Source of the DNA: Bacteroidota bacterium
Lineage (GTDB): Bacteria > Bacteroidota > Ignavibacteria > SZUA-365
Direction of reading: 5' to 3'
NCBI GenBank assembly: GCA_018224345.1
Contig: JAGTUW010000410.1
Coordinates: forward strand, 1-10,229
DNA: 10,229 nucleotides
In this document: piece by piece, positions 1 through 7,619 of the stretch
Layout of the letters: the number at the start of each line of letters is the position of its first letter
Position numbering within the stretch: position 1 is the first letter of the stretch
Notes under the pieces: model-generated
Databases searched by the model: none
The model's input: the letters and a program-made list of their open reading frames with translations, nothing else
What the model was told of the DNA's origin: nothing
Translations under genes and position numbers: made by a program

Positions 1-2802
1 CGGCAGGTGGAAATGAAAACCCAGCCGGACATCAAGGGGCGCGTCGTCGTCGTAGGTGGCGGCAATACGGCCATCGATGCCGCACGGACTTCATTGCGTC
101 TCGGCGCCGACGAGGTGATCCTCCTTTACCGGCGTACGCGCAAGGAAATGCCCGCCAACGAAATGGAAATCGTGGCCGCGGAGGAGGAAAACGTGAATAT
201 GCAATTCCTCGCCGCCCCCGTGCGGGTCAATGTCGAGGAAGAAAGAATGAAATCCATTCGCTGCGTGCGCATGGAACTCGGCGAACCCGATGCGTCGGGA
301 CGCCGTCGCCCTGTCGTAATCGAGGGCTCGGAATACGATCTCGACTGTGACTGGGTTATCTCTGCCATCGGACAGGAACCGAATCTTGACGGCGTGGAAG
401 GAACGGAACATATCAGTGTCACCAGATGGAAAACTATCGAAGCGAAAACAGGCACCTTTGATACCGACCGCCCGGGTGTGTTTTCCGGCGGAGACGTGGT
501 GACGGGTCCTGCCGACGCCATCGACGCAATCGCCGCAGGCCGTATGGCTGCACGCGCCATCGACAAGTTTGCGCAGACCGGCATTGTCGAACCGTTGACT
601 GATCGTTTCGAGAGCAAGCGGGATAATTTCCACAAACTGAGCAGAGAGGATATCCCACAGGTCGCCCCGAGCGAGCGGCATCACGCGGCCGAAGTGCCTG
701 TCGCCGAACGTCTGAAAGGTTTCATGGAAGTCGAACACGCCTATGATGACCGGACGGCGCTCGAAGAGGCTCTGCGCTGTGCAGAGTGCGGCTGTGATGC
801 GGGATTGTCCTGCCGTCTCCAGGATTATTGCACTGAATACGGTGTGGACCAGGCCCGTTTCGTCGGTGAATTCAACCGCTACAAAGTCGACACGCGTCAC
901 CCCTTCATCAAAATCGATTCCAACAAATGCATCAACTGCGGACGTTGCGTCAACACCTGCAGGGAGATACTCAATGTCGCGGCTCTGGGCTTCGTCAACC
1001 GCGGTTTCCGCACCATTGTCAAGCCGGCGATGGAGAAGGCCCTGCACGAAACCAATTGTGTCGCCTGCGGCAACTGTATCGATGTCTGTCCCACCGGTAC
1101 CCTGGTGGAAAAAATGCCCTTCCGTCGTTCCGGTCCCTGGCAGATGGATGCGGTGTTCAATATCTGTAATTACTGTTCCGTCGGCTGCAATGTCACCATG
1201 AAAGTCAAGGCGGCTGATCTGTTCTACGTGGTCGGCGCGGCGCCCGACATCGCGCCGAATTATGGCGAGTTGTGTGTGCGCGGTCGTTTCGGTTACCAGC
1301 ATTATCTCGACGGCAGCCGCGTGAAGCGTCCCATGGTGCGCAAGGGCGGTGAATTGGTCGAGGTGAGTTGGGACGAGGCGTTCGAAGCCATCGGCAAGGG
1401 TCGCACGCGCATTCTTGAGGATTACGGGCCGGACAGCGTTCTGGTCTCTGCGTCACCGAAACTGACCGATGAAGAGTTGTATCTCGCCGGCCGCTATGCG
1501 CGGACGGGATTGGAGACGAACAATCTGACGTCCTTTCACCAGATGGTCAGCGGCGCCGACTATCACGCACTGGATGAAATCCTGGGTTCGACATTTGCCA
1601 GCGCCGATCTCCGGGAGGTGGAGAATGCCGATCTGTATCTTTTCCTCGGCGGCAATCCCACTGCCGAAAATCCCGTTCTCGGCTGGCGTGTCAAGCGCCG
1701 TATGCGTCAGGGTACCGAGGCCGTGGTGATCAATTCCGCCGAGATCGATCTCGCCGCGGATGCGACGGTGTGGGCGGACCCGCGTCGTGGCACGGCGACA
1801 CGTCTGCTCAGCGGCATCATGTCCGAGCTGTTGCGTCGTGGCGCGGTCAATGAGGATTTCATCGCCCGTCGCACGGCGAATTTCGAACAGGTGAAGGAAC
1901 GATTGGCCGGTGAGGATCTGCATGAAGTCGCCCTGGTCACCGGTGTCCCGGAGGAGCGCATTCACGCGATCGTCGATATCATCGCAGATCCGGACAAGCG
2001 TATCGTCGCATGGTACAATCTCGACAGCCGGCTCGACCGCGCCAGTGACGATCTCAAGGCGCTGGCCACGTTGATGCTCATGCTGGGCAGGATCGGTGTC
2101 GAGGGCTCCGGTATCGCATTGTTCAGCGCCGAGTGCAATCACACCGGCATGGCATTGGCGGGCTTTGACCGACTGCTGTTGCCGGGTGGTGCCAGCATAC
2201 GCAATACGCGCATCCGCGATGCCGTCGGTCGTTTCTGGAAAAAGGACATCAGCGAGGTCGTATCCGGCGGGACGAATCTTGCCCGGAAGATACGTGAAGA
2301 CAAGATACGTGCCGCATTGATTCTCGGTGAGAATCCCGCCGCGTCGGAAGATTACAACGGCTTCGTCAACAATCTCGAATTTCTCGTTGTCGCCGACATG
2401 TTTCTGACCGAGACGGCGCAGGCGGCCGATGTGTTCCTTCCGCTTTCGGCGTATTGGGAAGCCGAGGGGCATTTCACGAACTGGGAAGGTCTGCGGCAGA
2501 AAACCAGCGCCATCGGCACATCACCCACGGGCATGAGCAACATCGCCATACTGCGGCGGTTGCTGGAGATGGAAGGTCTGGCATCGGAGGCGGACGATTA
2601 CGAGCGTATTTCAGCCGAGATGATGTCCTTCATCCGGCAGCAGGGCAGCGAAGGCCGCATCGGATTGCGTTTCCCGACGGAAGACGGCAGGGCACATTTT
2701 CTGCCGTTCTCCGACCAGGTCTTGCCCACCGGTGCGCGCATCCCTTCCGTGCTGGAAATCGACGCACGCATGAACGAGAGGCTCACGCATATTCAGGCGT
2801 GA
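1..2802 (+). CDS. GltD-like flavoprotein / 2x[4Fe-4S] ferredoxin / molybdopterin oxidoreductase fusion, 5'-partial
   Basis: The frame is open to the window edge, so the start lies outside; GTG at nt 7 is probably internal. Numbering from nt 1, 933 residues are visible. Residues 15-29 (VVVVGGGNTAIDAAR) are the second Rossmann motif of GltD/NfnB-type NAD(P)H oxidoreductases, and GGD at 163-165 is the C-terminal FAD motif. The missing part should therefore hold the first FAD-binding half. A Cys cluster follows (C260, C263, C265, C271, C277). Next come two ferredoxin sites (C310/313/316/320 and C353/356/359/363), then the Mo-enzyme cluster CX2CX3CX28C (C389, C392, C396, C425). The rest resembles FdhA/NuoG, including the late ADVFLPLSAYWEAEGHFTN stretch from residue 809. 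The position of the formate dehydrogenase Cys/Sec is Val516, and the usual C-terminal dinucleotide-binding domain seems absent. By domain content it passes electrons between NAD(P)H, flavin and Fe-S centres in the cytoplasm; no signal peptide is visible in this part. The catalytic substrate is unknown. It is not safely a formate dehydrogenase. Confidence 0.88.
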   Translation, partial: RQVEMKTQPDIKGRVVVVGGGNTAIDAARTSLRLGADEVILLYRRTRKEMPANEMEIVAAEEENVNMQFLAAPVRVNVEEERMKSIRCVRMELGEPDASGRRRPVVIEGSEYDLDCDWVISAIGQEPNLDGVEGTEHISVTRWKTIEAKTGTFDTDRPGVFSGGDVVTGPADAIDAIAAGRMAARAIDKFAQTGIVEPLTDRFESKRDNFHKLSREDIPQVAPSERHHAAEVPVAERLKGFMEVEHAYDDRTALEEALRCAECGCDAGLSCRLQDYCTEYGVDQARFVGEFNRYKVDTRHPFIKIDSNKCINCGRCVNTCREILNVAALGFVNRGFRTIVKPAMEKALHETNCVACGNCIDVCPTGTLVEKMPFRRSGPWQMDAVFNICNYCSVGCNVTMKVKAADLFYVVGAAPDIAPNYGELCVRGRFGYQHYLDGSRVKRPMVRKGGELVEVSWDEAFEAIGKGRTRILEDYGPDSVLVSASPKLTDEELYLAGRYARTGLETNNLTSFHQMVSGADYHALDEILGSTFASADLREVENADLYLFLGGNPTAENPVLGWRVKRRMRQGTEAVVINSAEIDLAADATVWADPRRGTATRLLSGIMSELLRRGAVNEDFIARRTANFEQVKERLAGEDLHEVALVTGVPEERIHAIVDIIADPDKRIVAWYNLDSRLDRASDDLKALATLMLMLGRIGVEGSGIALFSAECNHTGMALAGFDRLLLPGGASIRNTRIRDAVGRFWKKDISEVVSGGTNLARKIREDKIRAALILGENPAASEDYNGFVNNLEFLVVADMFLTETAQAADVFLPLSAYWEAEGHFTNWEGLRQKTSAIGTSPTGMSNIAILRRLLEMEGLASEADDYERISAEMMSFIRQQGSEGRIGLRFPTEDGRAHFLPFSDQVLPTGARIPSVLEIDARMNERLTHIQA

Positions 2803-2819
2803 TCCGAACCGAGACTGAC

Positions 2820-2866
2820 GAGACAGCAGCCGTCTTCGGGTGACCGGGGACGGCTGTTTCTGTCTC
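2820..2866 (+). terminator. Two-tier hairpin after the redox fusion gene
   Basis: GAGACAG (2820-2826) pairs with CTGTCTC (2860-2866). Inside it, CAGCCGTC (2827-2834) pairs with GACGGCTG (2849-2856) around a 14-nt loop. The structure lies 18 nt after the stop codon. It lacks a clean U-run (TTT at 2857-2859 lies within the stem), so it may be a weak terminator or an mRNA 3'-end stabiliser. Confidence 0.5.
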
Positions 2867-2906
2867 CGGTGCATTGCCCTCTGCCGTTGTTTCTCCTTGC
2901 GCCGGT

Positions 2907-2935
2907 TTGCCGATTGCCGTGGAACATTCTATCTT
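2907..2935 (+). promoter_or_regulatory. Candidate sigma70-like promoter for the AlkD-like gene
   Basis: TTGCCG (2907-2912), a 17-bp spacer and TATCTT (2930-2935) make an imperfect -35/-10 pair between the upstream hairpin and the first sensible ATG at 2994. If real, transcription would begin near 2942, which excludes the longer reading-frame start at 2874. Confidence 0.3.
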
Positions 2936-2993
2936 GTCAGGACACGACTCAGAACAGATCGCATCGCCGGGCGGTCTTCCCGGTTGTGCAGCG

Positions 2994-3923
2994 ATGGAAC
3001 GGAATGAAGCAATGCACAGGATTTTCGACAGAAATATTCGCAACAGCATGCGCGTGACAGGCGGGGAATTCGAGCCAGCGCTTGCCGATGTGATCGATCA
3101 GCTCGAACACCCGCCCAGTCTTGAGGAAAGGAAACTCTCGGTCTGGGAGACGACACGTCTGATTGCCGAAGCGATGCGCGAGGGGTTCGCTGGACTTCCA
3201 CCGAATGGCTTCGATTTTTCCTGCTGGTTATGGGAAACCGCACCGCTGTATATCGTGCGTATGCCCTATGCGAACAACATCGGGACTTCCCGCGGGTATC
3301 ACTATGGTGTTCAGCATCTGCGGAAAATTGCAGCAATCATTGTCGGTGGCTATGTGCTTCAGCAGCCACAGAAGATATCGACCGCGATTGAACTCATTGA
3401 TGTGAGCACTGACTGGGTGGATGCAAGGAATCTGATATCCCATGCGCTGCTCGATCATTTCGACCAGAACTTTCTTCCCGAGTGGACGGAATTGGAACTG
3501 CTGGCCCGCTCGGAGCAGAGCTGGCGTCGTCTGATCCCGCTTGGCGTTTCGGCACGCATTATCGGGACCCGTCCCGTCGATTCCGCTGCCGCCTATACCC
3601 TGGTGCGGCTTGCCTGTGCAGACGCCGGGGACCCTCACATCCGTCAGGCGATGCTCTATGTATTGCGCATCGCGGCGTTGTACGGCGATCGCCCCTCCCT
3701 GCTGGATTATCTCTCCACTCTCGTCGACGTCACCGATCCTGCAATGCAGGAGCTTATCTGTGATTTCCTGAGAAACCCGCGTCTCGACTGGGATCTCGAA
3801 GCGGTTGAGATGATACTCTCGCTGCTGCGGAACTGGAGGATGCACCGGGGAAGTACCGGCGATATATCCAGCAGTATTGACCGTGTGCTCGAACACCTGG
3901 AAGCGCTGGTTCCATCATCCTGA
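2994..3923 (+). CDS. AlkD-like HEAT-repeat protein (DNA alkylation repair superfamily, divergent)
   Basis: The product has 309 residues. The frame extends up to ATG 2874, but those 40 extra codons (many Pro, Ser, Cys and Gly) look non-coding and overlap a candidate promoter, so ATG 2994 is preferred. ATG 3012, with GGA eight bases upstream, is the alternative. The protein appears all-helical, with no signal peptide or membrane segment. Residues ~130-262 follow the AlkD pattern as I remember it: a (W)VD motif at 141-143, a W-R-R helix at 177-179 followed by a hydrophobic stretch, and an IRQAMLYVLRIAALYG helix at 216-231 that matches the AlkD helix carrying a DNA-contacting Trp, here Tyr222. 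AlkD is usually about 230-240 residues; the N-terminal ~100 residues here have no recognised domain. AlkD removes bulky or cationic alkylated bases without flipping them. Whether this homologue is an active glycosylase or only a HEAT scaffold cannot be told from sequence. Confidence 0.6.
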   Translation: MERNEAMHRIFDRNIRNSMRVTGGEFEPALADVIDQLEHPPSLEERKLSVWETTRLIAEAMREGFAGLPPNGFDFSCWLWETAPLYIVRMPYANNIGTSRGYHYGVQHLRKIAAIIVGGYVLQQPQKISTAIELIDVSTDWVDARNLISHALLDHFDQNFLPEWTELELLARSEQSWRRLIPLGVSARIIGTRPVDSAAAYTLVRLACADAGDPHIRQAMLYVLRIAALYGDRPSLLDYLSTLVDVTDPAMQELICDFLRNPRLDWDLEAVEMILSLLRNWRMHRGSTGDISSSIDRVLEHLEALVPSS

Positions 3924-3960
3924 GCGCCGTGTACCTGATCAGACGTCCCGGACACTCACA

Positions 3961-4050
3961 CATTTTCTTCCCCCGTCATTGCATCACAGCTATACTCATA
4001 CATCCTCTTCCCCCGTCATTGCATCACAGCTATACTCACACATCCTCTGC
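3961..4050. repeat. 40-bp tandem repeat, two clear copies plus a decayed third
   Basis: Units 3966-4005 and 4006-4045 match at 39 of 40 positions; the one difference is T3999 versus C4039. The match runs a few bases into a third unit, which then degenerates, keeping GCATGACGGC where the others have GCATCACAGC. The repeat lies about 40 bp after the AlkD-like stop codon, outside any convincing gene. Confidence 0.85.
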
Positions 4051-4369
4051 GCCGGTCTCTGCATGACGGCTTGACCACACATCTCTTCCTGCTTTCTCCC
4101 CTGACCATTTGCCCTCCATGACGGCGTCCTCATTCATCACCGGCGGTCATTGCCTCTTGCTCACGGGCATGTACACCACCTGCAGTGGTGGATGCTCGGT
4201 GTGAATATGATACACGTGAAAAATCTTCTTCCCGGCGAAGCCTGAGCGCTTGTTTTTATTTGCTTTTCAGAAAAAAGCATTGTATGTTGACGACGAATAC
4301 GTAGAATAATATCGCACCTGATTTAGTCTTGTTGTCCGAATGCACCGGGTATGTGCATGTCACTGAGTC

Positions 4370-4376
4370 AAGGAGG
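4370..4376 (+). promoter_or_regulatory. Strong Shine-Dalgarno sequence that fixes the start at 4381
   Basis: AAGGAGG, followed by T, lies four bases before ATG 4381. It decides against the longer frame from ATG 4351, which would put ten unrelated residues ahead of a textbook signal peptide. Confidence 0.85.
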
Positions 4377-4380
4377 TTGT

Positions 4381-6243
4381 ATGTCACGCAGGATTCCTGT
4401 ACTGTTTATTATGCTTGTGTGTTCATGTGTGTTTGCCGTTGTGGCATCGGCGCAGTCCGATCCGCCCTGGTTGCATTACACACCGACACAGTCTGTCGTC
4501 GCTCCGTCAGATGATGACGGTGGAGACATGCCATTGACAGACGAACATCAGTCGCTTCAAAAGGCCATGTTACCGCCGGTGTATATACCCGGTGTCGTCC
4601 TTCGCCCCACTATTGATGGCGTGATTTCTCCGGGTGAATGGACGGGCGCGCTCGAGTTGACCATGACATCTCCGGTGCCGCATCTGGCGCCGATGGGGAG
4701 CAAGGTCTGGATGTTCAATGACGCCTGTTATCTCTATGTGGCGGCGTCGATTCCAACACCGATGTACAATTCCATACGGTACGCAGGCGATGCCTCGATG
4801 CTCAATATCTGGTTCGATCTGGATGCAGATGGCGTCTGGGACAACAGTTCCCCTCCCGACGGAAATCTCGCCATTCCCGCACCGGGCTATCAGTTCCCGC
4901 GCGAGCGGGCATCGTTTCTCACCTATGCGACACAGCAGTTAACGTTTTACACAAATGCACTGTTTGCGCATGTCCCATGGTGGGTGCAGGGACAGTTGCT
5001 GTCCGAGTCCGATGTCTTCGTACGCACCAGCGCGCCTACACCGGAGGCGATGTATATGGAGGCACGGATTGACATTCGGTACAGTCCGTTGCGTCTGACC
5101 ATGGGACAAGCTGTAAACATGCGTGTACAGTCCTACGGCGGGTATTACAATCTCACGCAGGGCGGCACGGTATTGATCACCGGGTATTGGCCTTATGTCG
5201 GAAGCCCCGCATCGGGATATTTCTACGGCAATTACGCCAACACGCTGGAACCTGTCGTGCCGGCAGTGGTCGTTCCCGAGCCGGATCCGTATGACATTTT
5301 GAGTGCGTCTGTCGCCGACAACCCTCTCTTCGGTGCGAAGGCCTATGTCATCGGCAGCAATATCAATATTGAAATCGAGTATGAGGGTTTCATTCTGCCG
5401 AAGACCGGCGATTACATACTCAAAATCTATGGTCCTTTGCCTTCGGAGACGTTGGTGGAGACGATCACCGGCACCTTCGATGTGACGCAATCGTTCGGAA
5501 CGGTGTTGAAGACGCTTATGGTGAATCTGACCAGGGGCTTTTACAAGTTCGAATTGTTCGTTACCGATCCGGATGAATGCGGGGTTCCATACTACTTCTC
5601 AGGCGGAAATTTCCTCATGCTTGCGCCGGGAGAGACCCCCTGCGTCGTCTGGCCCGGCGATGTCAATCGTGACGATGTCGTCAATTATACCGATCGTGCC
5701 TCGCTGAACGACTACATTTTCGAATCGAACCTGCGTTCTACCTGGCTGAACGGACCGTTCCGTGCCGCACCGGTTTCCGGAGCGTTGGCAGGACTGGCGT
5801 GGATGCCCCAGGTGGCTCTTCCCTGGGCGACGGATGACGGGTGTCACATGGACACTGACGGCAACGGATTGATCAACAATTTCGACTACATTGCGATGAA
5901 GATCAACTGGATGAAGTCGGTCTCGACCGTGCCTCCGAAGCGCGGCGAGAGGGTGCATCCTGCATCCTGTATGCTGGAACAGAATTATCCGAATCCCTTC
6001 AACCCGAGTACCACGTTGACGTATCGCATCTCCGAAGCCAGCCGGGTGACATTGCGCATTACGGATGTCAGCGGTCGCGAGGTCGCCAGGCTTGTCGAGC
6101 GTGACATGGATGCGGGTGTGTTCACCGCGACCTTCGACGCCGAACAACTCCCGGGTGGATCCTATTACGCCATGCTTCAGGTGACAGGCCATGAGTCGGG
6201 CATTGAATACAATCGTATGGTGAAAATGCTGTTGATCAAATAA
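4381..6243 (+). CDS. T9SS-secreted protein: CBM9/DOMON-like domain, Ig-like domain, split dockerin-like module, C-terminal sorting domain
   Basis: The product has 620 residues. Residues 1-24 are a Sec signal peptide (RR, hydrophobic core, cleavage after ASA24). Residues ~77-280 begin with TIDGVISPGEWTGALEL, the pattern of CBM9-like/DOMON beta-sandwiches that bind sugars or haem; no specific ligand can be read. Residues ~300-415 look like an Ig-type beta domain. Two calcium-loop motifs follow: DVNRDDVVNYTD (427-438) and DTDGNGLINNFD (491-502). Both have acidic or Asn residues at dockerin positions 1, 3, 5, 9 and 12, but they are 52 residues apart, far more than in type I dockerins. Cys421 and Cys488 stand just before the loops. 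NYPNPFNP at 535 starts a T9SS type A sorting domain ending in KMLLIK. The protein is therefore probably exported and released or anchored at the cell surface. A strong terminator follows, so it is likely monocistronic. It shares its C-terminal half with the gene at 7767. Confidence 0.85.
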   Translation: MSRRIPVLFIMLVCSCVFAVVASAQSDPPWLHYTPTQSVVAPSDDDGGDMPLTDEHQSLQKAMLPPVYIPGVVLRPTIDGVISPGEWTGALELTMTSPVPHLAPMGSKVWMFNDACYLYVAASIPTPMYNSIRYAGDASMLNIWFDLDADGVWDNSSPPDGNLAIPAPGYQFPRERASFLTYATQQLTFYTNALFAHVPWWVQGQLLSESDVFVRTSAPTPEAMYMEARIDIRYSPLRLTMGQAVNMRVQSYGGYYNLTQGGTVLITGYWPYVGSPASGYFYGNYANTLEPVVPAVVVPEPDPYDILSASVADNPLFGAKAYVIGSNINIEIEYEGFILPKTGDYILKIYGPLPSETLVETITGTFDVTQSFGTVLKTLMVNLTRGFYKFELFVTDPDECGVPYYFSGGNFLMLAPGETPCVVWPGDVNRDDVVNYTDRASLNDYIFESNLRSTWLNGPFRAAPVSGALAGLAWMPQVALPWATDDGCHMDTDGNGLINNFDYIAMKINWMKSVSTVPPKRGERVHPASCMLEQNYPNPFNPSTTLTYRISEASRVTLRITDVSGREVARLVERDMDAGVFTATFDAEQLPGGSYYAMLQVTGHESGIEYNRMVKMLLIK

Positions 6244-6273
6244 CCGGCGCGTATCACATCGATTGAATGTACC

Positions 6274-6310
6274 GAGGCGCACATCCTTATCAGGATGTGC
6301 GCCTCTTTTT
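6274..6310 (+). terminator. Rho-independent terminator of the 4381 gene
   Basis: A perfect 14-bp stem (6274-6287 with 6292-6305, GAGGCGCACATCCT and its complement) with a TATC loop is followed by TTTTT. It lies 31 nt after the stop. The facing purM gene ends at 6344; read from that side the hairpin lacks a U-run, so it would be weaker in that direction. Confidence 0.95.
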
Positions 6311-6343
6311 ATGTACGGGAATACAACAGTTGTTGCAGGCTCG

Positions 6344-7339
6344 TCAGGCGTCGGTGACGTTGCCGATGATGACAGGGTGTTGGCTGGCGAGATGTTCGAG
6401 CACGGTAGCGGTATGTTCCTTTGCCACGATTGCTATCATACCTATACCGAGGTTGAATGTGCGGCGCATGTCGTCTTCGGGGACGCCGCCGAGTTCCTGT
6501 ATCAGTTCGAAGATGCGTGGTCGTTGCCAGCTTCCCCAGTCCAGATCGAGCGTATGCCGGTCGGGAAGCACACGCATGGTATTGCCCACAATGCCGCCGC
6601 CGGTGATATGCGCGAGTGCATGGATGAGATGTCTGTCCAGCAGTGGTGTGATTGCGTGCAGATAGCTGCGATGCACGGCGAGCAGGGCATCGGCGAGCGT
6701 CCCGCCGAGATCGTCGAAATGCGCATCGAGTGAGAAGTGGGGGAGGAGGGCAGCCCGGGCCAGGGAGTAGCCGTTGGTGTGGAGTCCGGAGGAGGGGAGT
6801 CCGATCAGCACATCCCCGCTGTGTACATTCCGTTTGTCGAGAATGCGATCGCGCTCGACGACCCCTACAATAGTACCCGCGATATCGTACTCTGTGGGCG
6901 CATACATGCCAGGCATCTCCGCTGTTTCGCCGCCGATGAGTGCGCAGTCATTCTCCCTGCACGCGGTGACAAAACCGGTGATCACCTGTTCAGCGACATC
7001 CGGATCGAGTTTCCCGGCAGCGAAATAATCCATAAAAAACAGGGGGCGTGCGCCGGTGGTAAGGATGTCGTTGACGCAGTGATTGACAAGGTCTTGTCCT
7101 ACGGTATCATGTCTCCCCGTCATCGCAGCGATTTTCAGCTTGGTGCCGACACCATCGACGCTGGAAACCAGGACGGGTTTGTCGAATTCCGGAAATGAAG
7201 CGTCGAACAGGGCGCCGAAGCCGCCGATACCGGTCAGTACGCGCGGTCCATGCGTGGATTTCACCTTGCCGGCAATGCGCCGTACCAGCTCTTCTCCCGA
7301 GTCGATGTCAACACCGGCATGTTTATAGGTAAGACTCAC
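6344..7339 (-). CDS. purM: Phosphoribosylformylglycinamidine cyclo-ligase (AIR synthetase)
   Basis: PurM closes the imidazole ring in step five of de novo purine synthesis: FGAM + ATP gives AIR + ADP + Pi, in the cytosol. The 331-residue product matches the family along its length: TYKHAGVDID at 4-13, VDGVGTKLK at 61-69, DLVNHCVNDI at 83-92, GGETAEMPG at 136-144, HTNGYSLAR at 187-195, HITGGG at 244-249 and FNLGIGM at 295-301. E. coli PurM has about 345 residues, so this is full length. Start choice: GTG at 7339-7337 has GGAG exactly six bases upstream, the same spacing as the AGGAG sites of genes 7767 and 10124, and gives an N-terminus starting at the family position. ATG at 7351, which overlaps that GGAG, is the alternative (335 residues) but has no Shine-Dalgarno of its own. 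No other purine gene is nearby; it is convergent with one T9SS gene and divergent from the other. Confidence 0.96.
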   Translation of the reverse strand: MSLTYKHAGVDIDSGEELVRRIAGKVKSTHGPRVLTGIGGFGALFDASFPEFDKPVLVSSVDGVGTKLKIAAMTGRHDTVGQDLVNHCVNDILTTGARPLFFMDYFAAGKLDPDVAEQVITGFVTACRENDCALIGGETAEMPGMYAPTEYDIAGTIVGVVERDRILDKRNVHSGDVLIGLPSSGLHTNGYSLARAALLPHFSLDAHFDDLGGTLADALLAVHRSYLHAITPLLDRHLIHALAHITGGGIVGNTMRVLPDRHTLDLDWGSWQRPRIFELIQELGGVPEDDMRRTFNLGIGMIAIVAKEHTATVLEHLASQHPVIIGNVTDA

Positions 7340-7469
7340 TGTAAACTCCATAAAAGTGCAAAAGACCAAGGTAGGGGTATGGCAAATCAGAAACAAGATC
7401 GCCGGAGCGTGATGTGGATTCCCGGAAGATAACGGTGGCAGCACAGGGAAGTGATAAAAAGCAACAGCC

Positions 7470-7490
7470 GTGATAAAAAAGCACTATACT
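7470..7490 (+). promoter_or_regulatory. Dyad motif abutting a TATACT box
   Basis: GTGATAAAAAAGCAC (7470-7484) matches the dyad at 7628 at 13 of 15 positions. It is followed directly by TATACT (7485-7490), as the 7628 dyad is followed by TATATT. There is no recognisable -35 (CAACAG at 7462), so this may be an operator copy or an activator-dependent promoter. A partial copy starts at 7451. Confidence 0.4.
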
Positions 7491-7619
7491 GTGCGTAAAC
7501 GGGGCATCCTTCGATGGCCTGTTCAGGGGCAAAGCTCTGTATAAACAAGATAAAACGTTCAAAAAACATACAATGCTATCAAAGAAATAAGCAATACGCA
7601 ATTAAAATGCATAAACATG

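Larger units (their letters stand above)
3924..4380. other. Gene-free intergenic region, 457 bp
   Basis: No convincing coding frame is present. After the 40-bp tandem repeat there is a short inverted repeat, CACCAC-CTGCA-GTGGTG (4174-4190). An AT-rich stretch from about 4245 to 4315 probably holds the promoter of the next gene. TTGACG (4287-4292) with TAATAT (4307-4312) is spaced only 14 bp, and TTGTAT (4280-4285) with TAGAAT (4302-4307) is spaced 16 bp; neither is convincing enough to call separately. A 7-bp AT-rich hairpin (4261-4267 with 4273-4279) also lies here. No intrinsic terminator is visible after the AlkD-like gene. Confidence 0.6.

Noticed and set aside
91..1302. Long antisense frame (403 codons) opposite the redox fusion gene
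   Set aside because: It lies wholly inside a well-recognised protein on the other strand, has no known motifs, and long shadow frames are expected with this GC-rich codon use.
1453..2472. Second long antisense frame (339 codons)
   Set aside because: Same reason: opposite the molybdopterin-oxidoreductase domain, with no domain or ribosome site.
2874..2993. N-terminal extension of the AlkD-like protein from ATG 2874
   Set aside because: The 40 residues are low in helix-like character, overlap a candidate promoter and have no ribosome site; the repeat-like protein begins later.
4200..4215. CRP-like site TGTGA-N6-TACAC
   Set aside because: The right half matches TCACA poorly and it is not near a convincing promoter element.
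4261..4279. Hairpin TGCTTTT/AAAAGCA as a terminator
   Set aside because: The stem is AT-rich and weak, and no T-run follows on either strand.
4351..4380. Start at ATG 4351 for the first T9SS gene
   Set aside because: The perfect AAGGAGG at 4370-4376 would lie inside the gene, and the signal peptide begins properly only at 4381.
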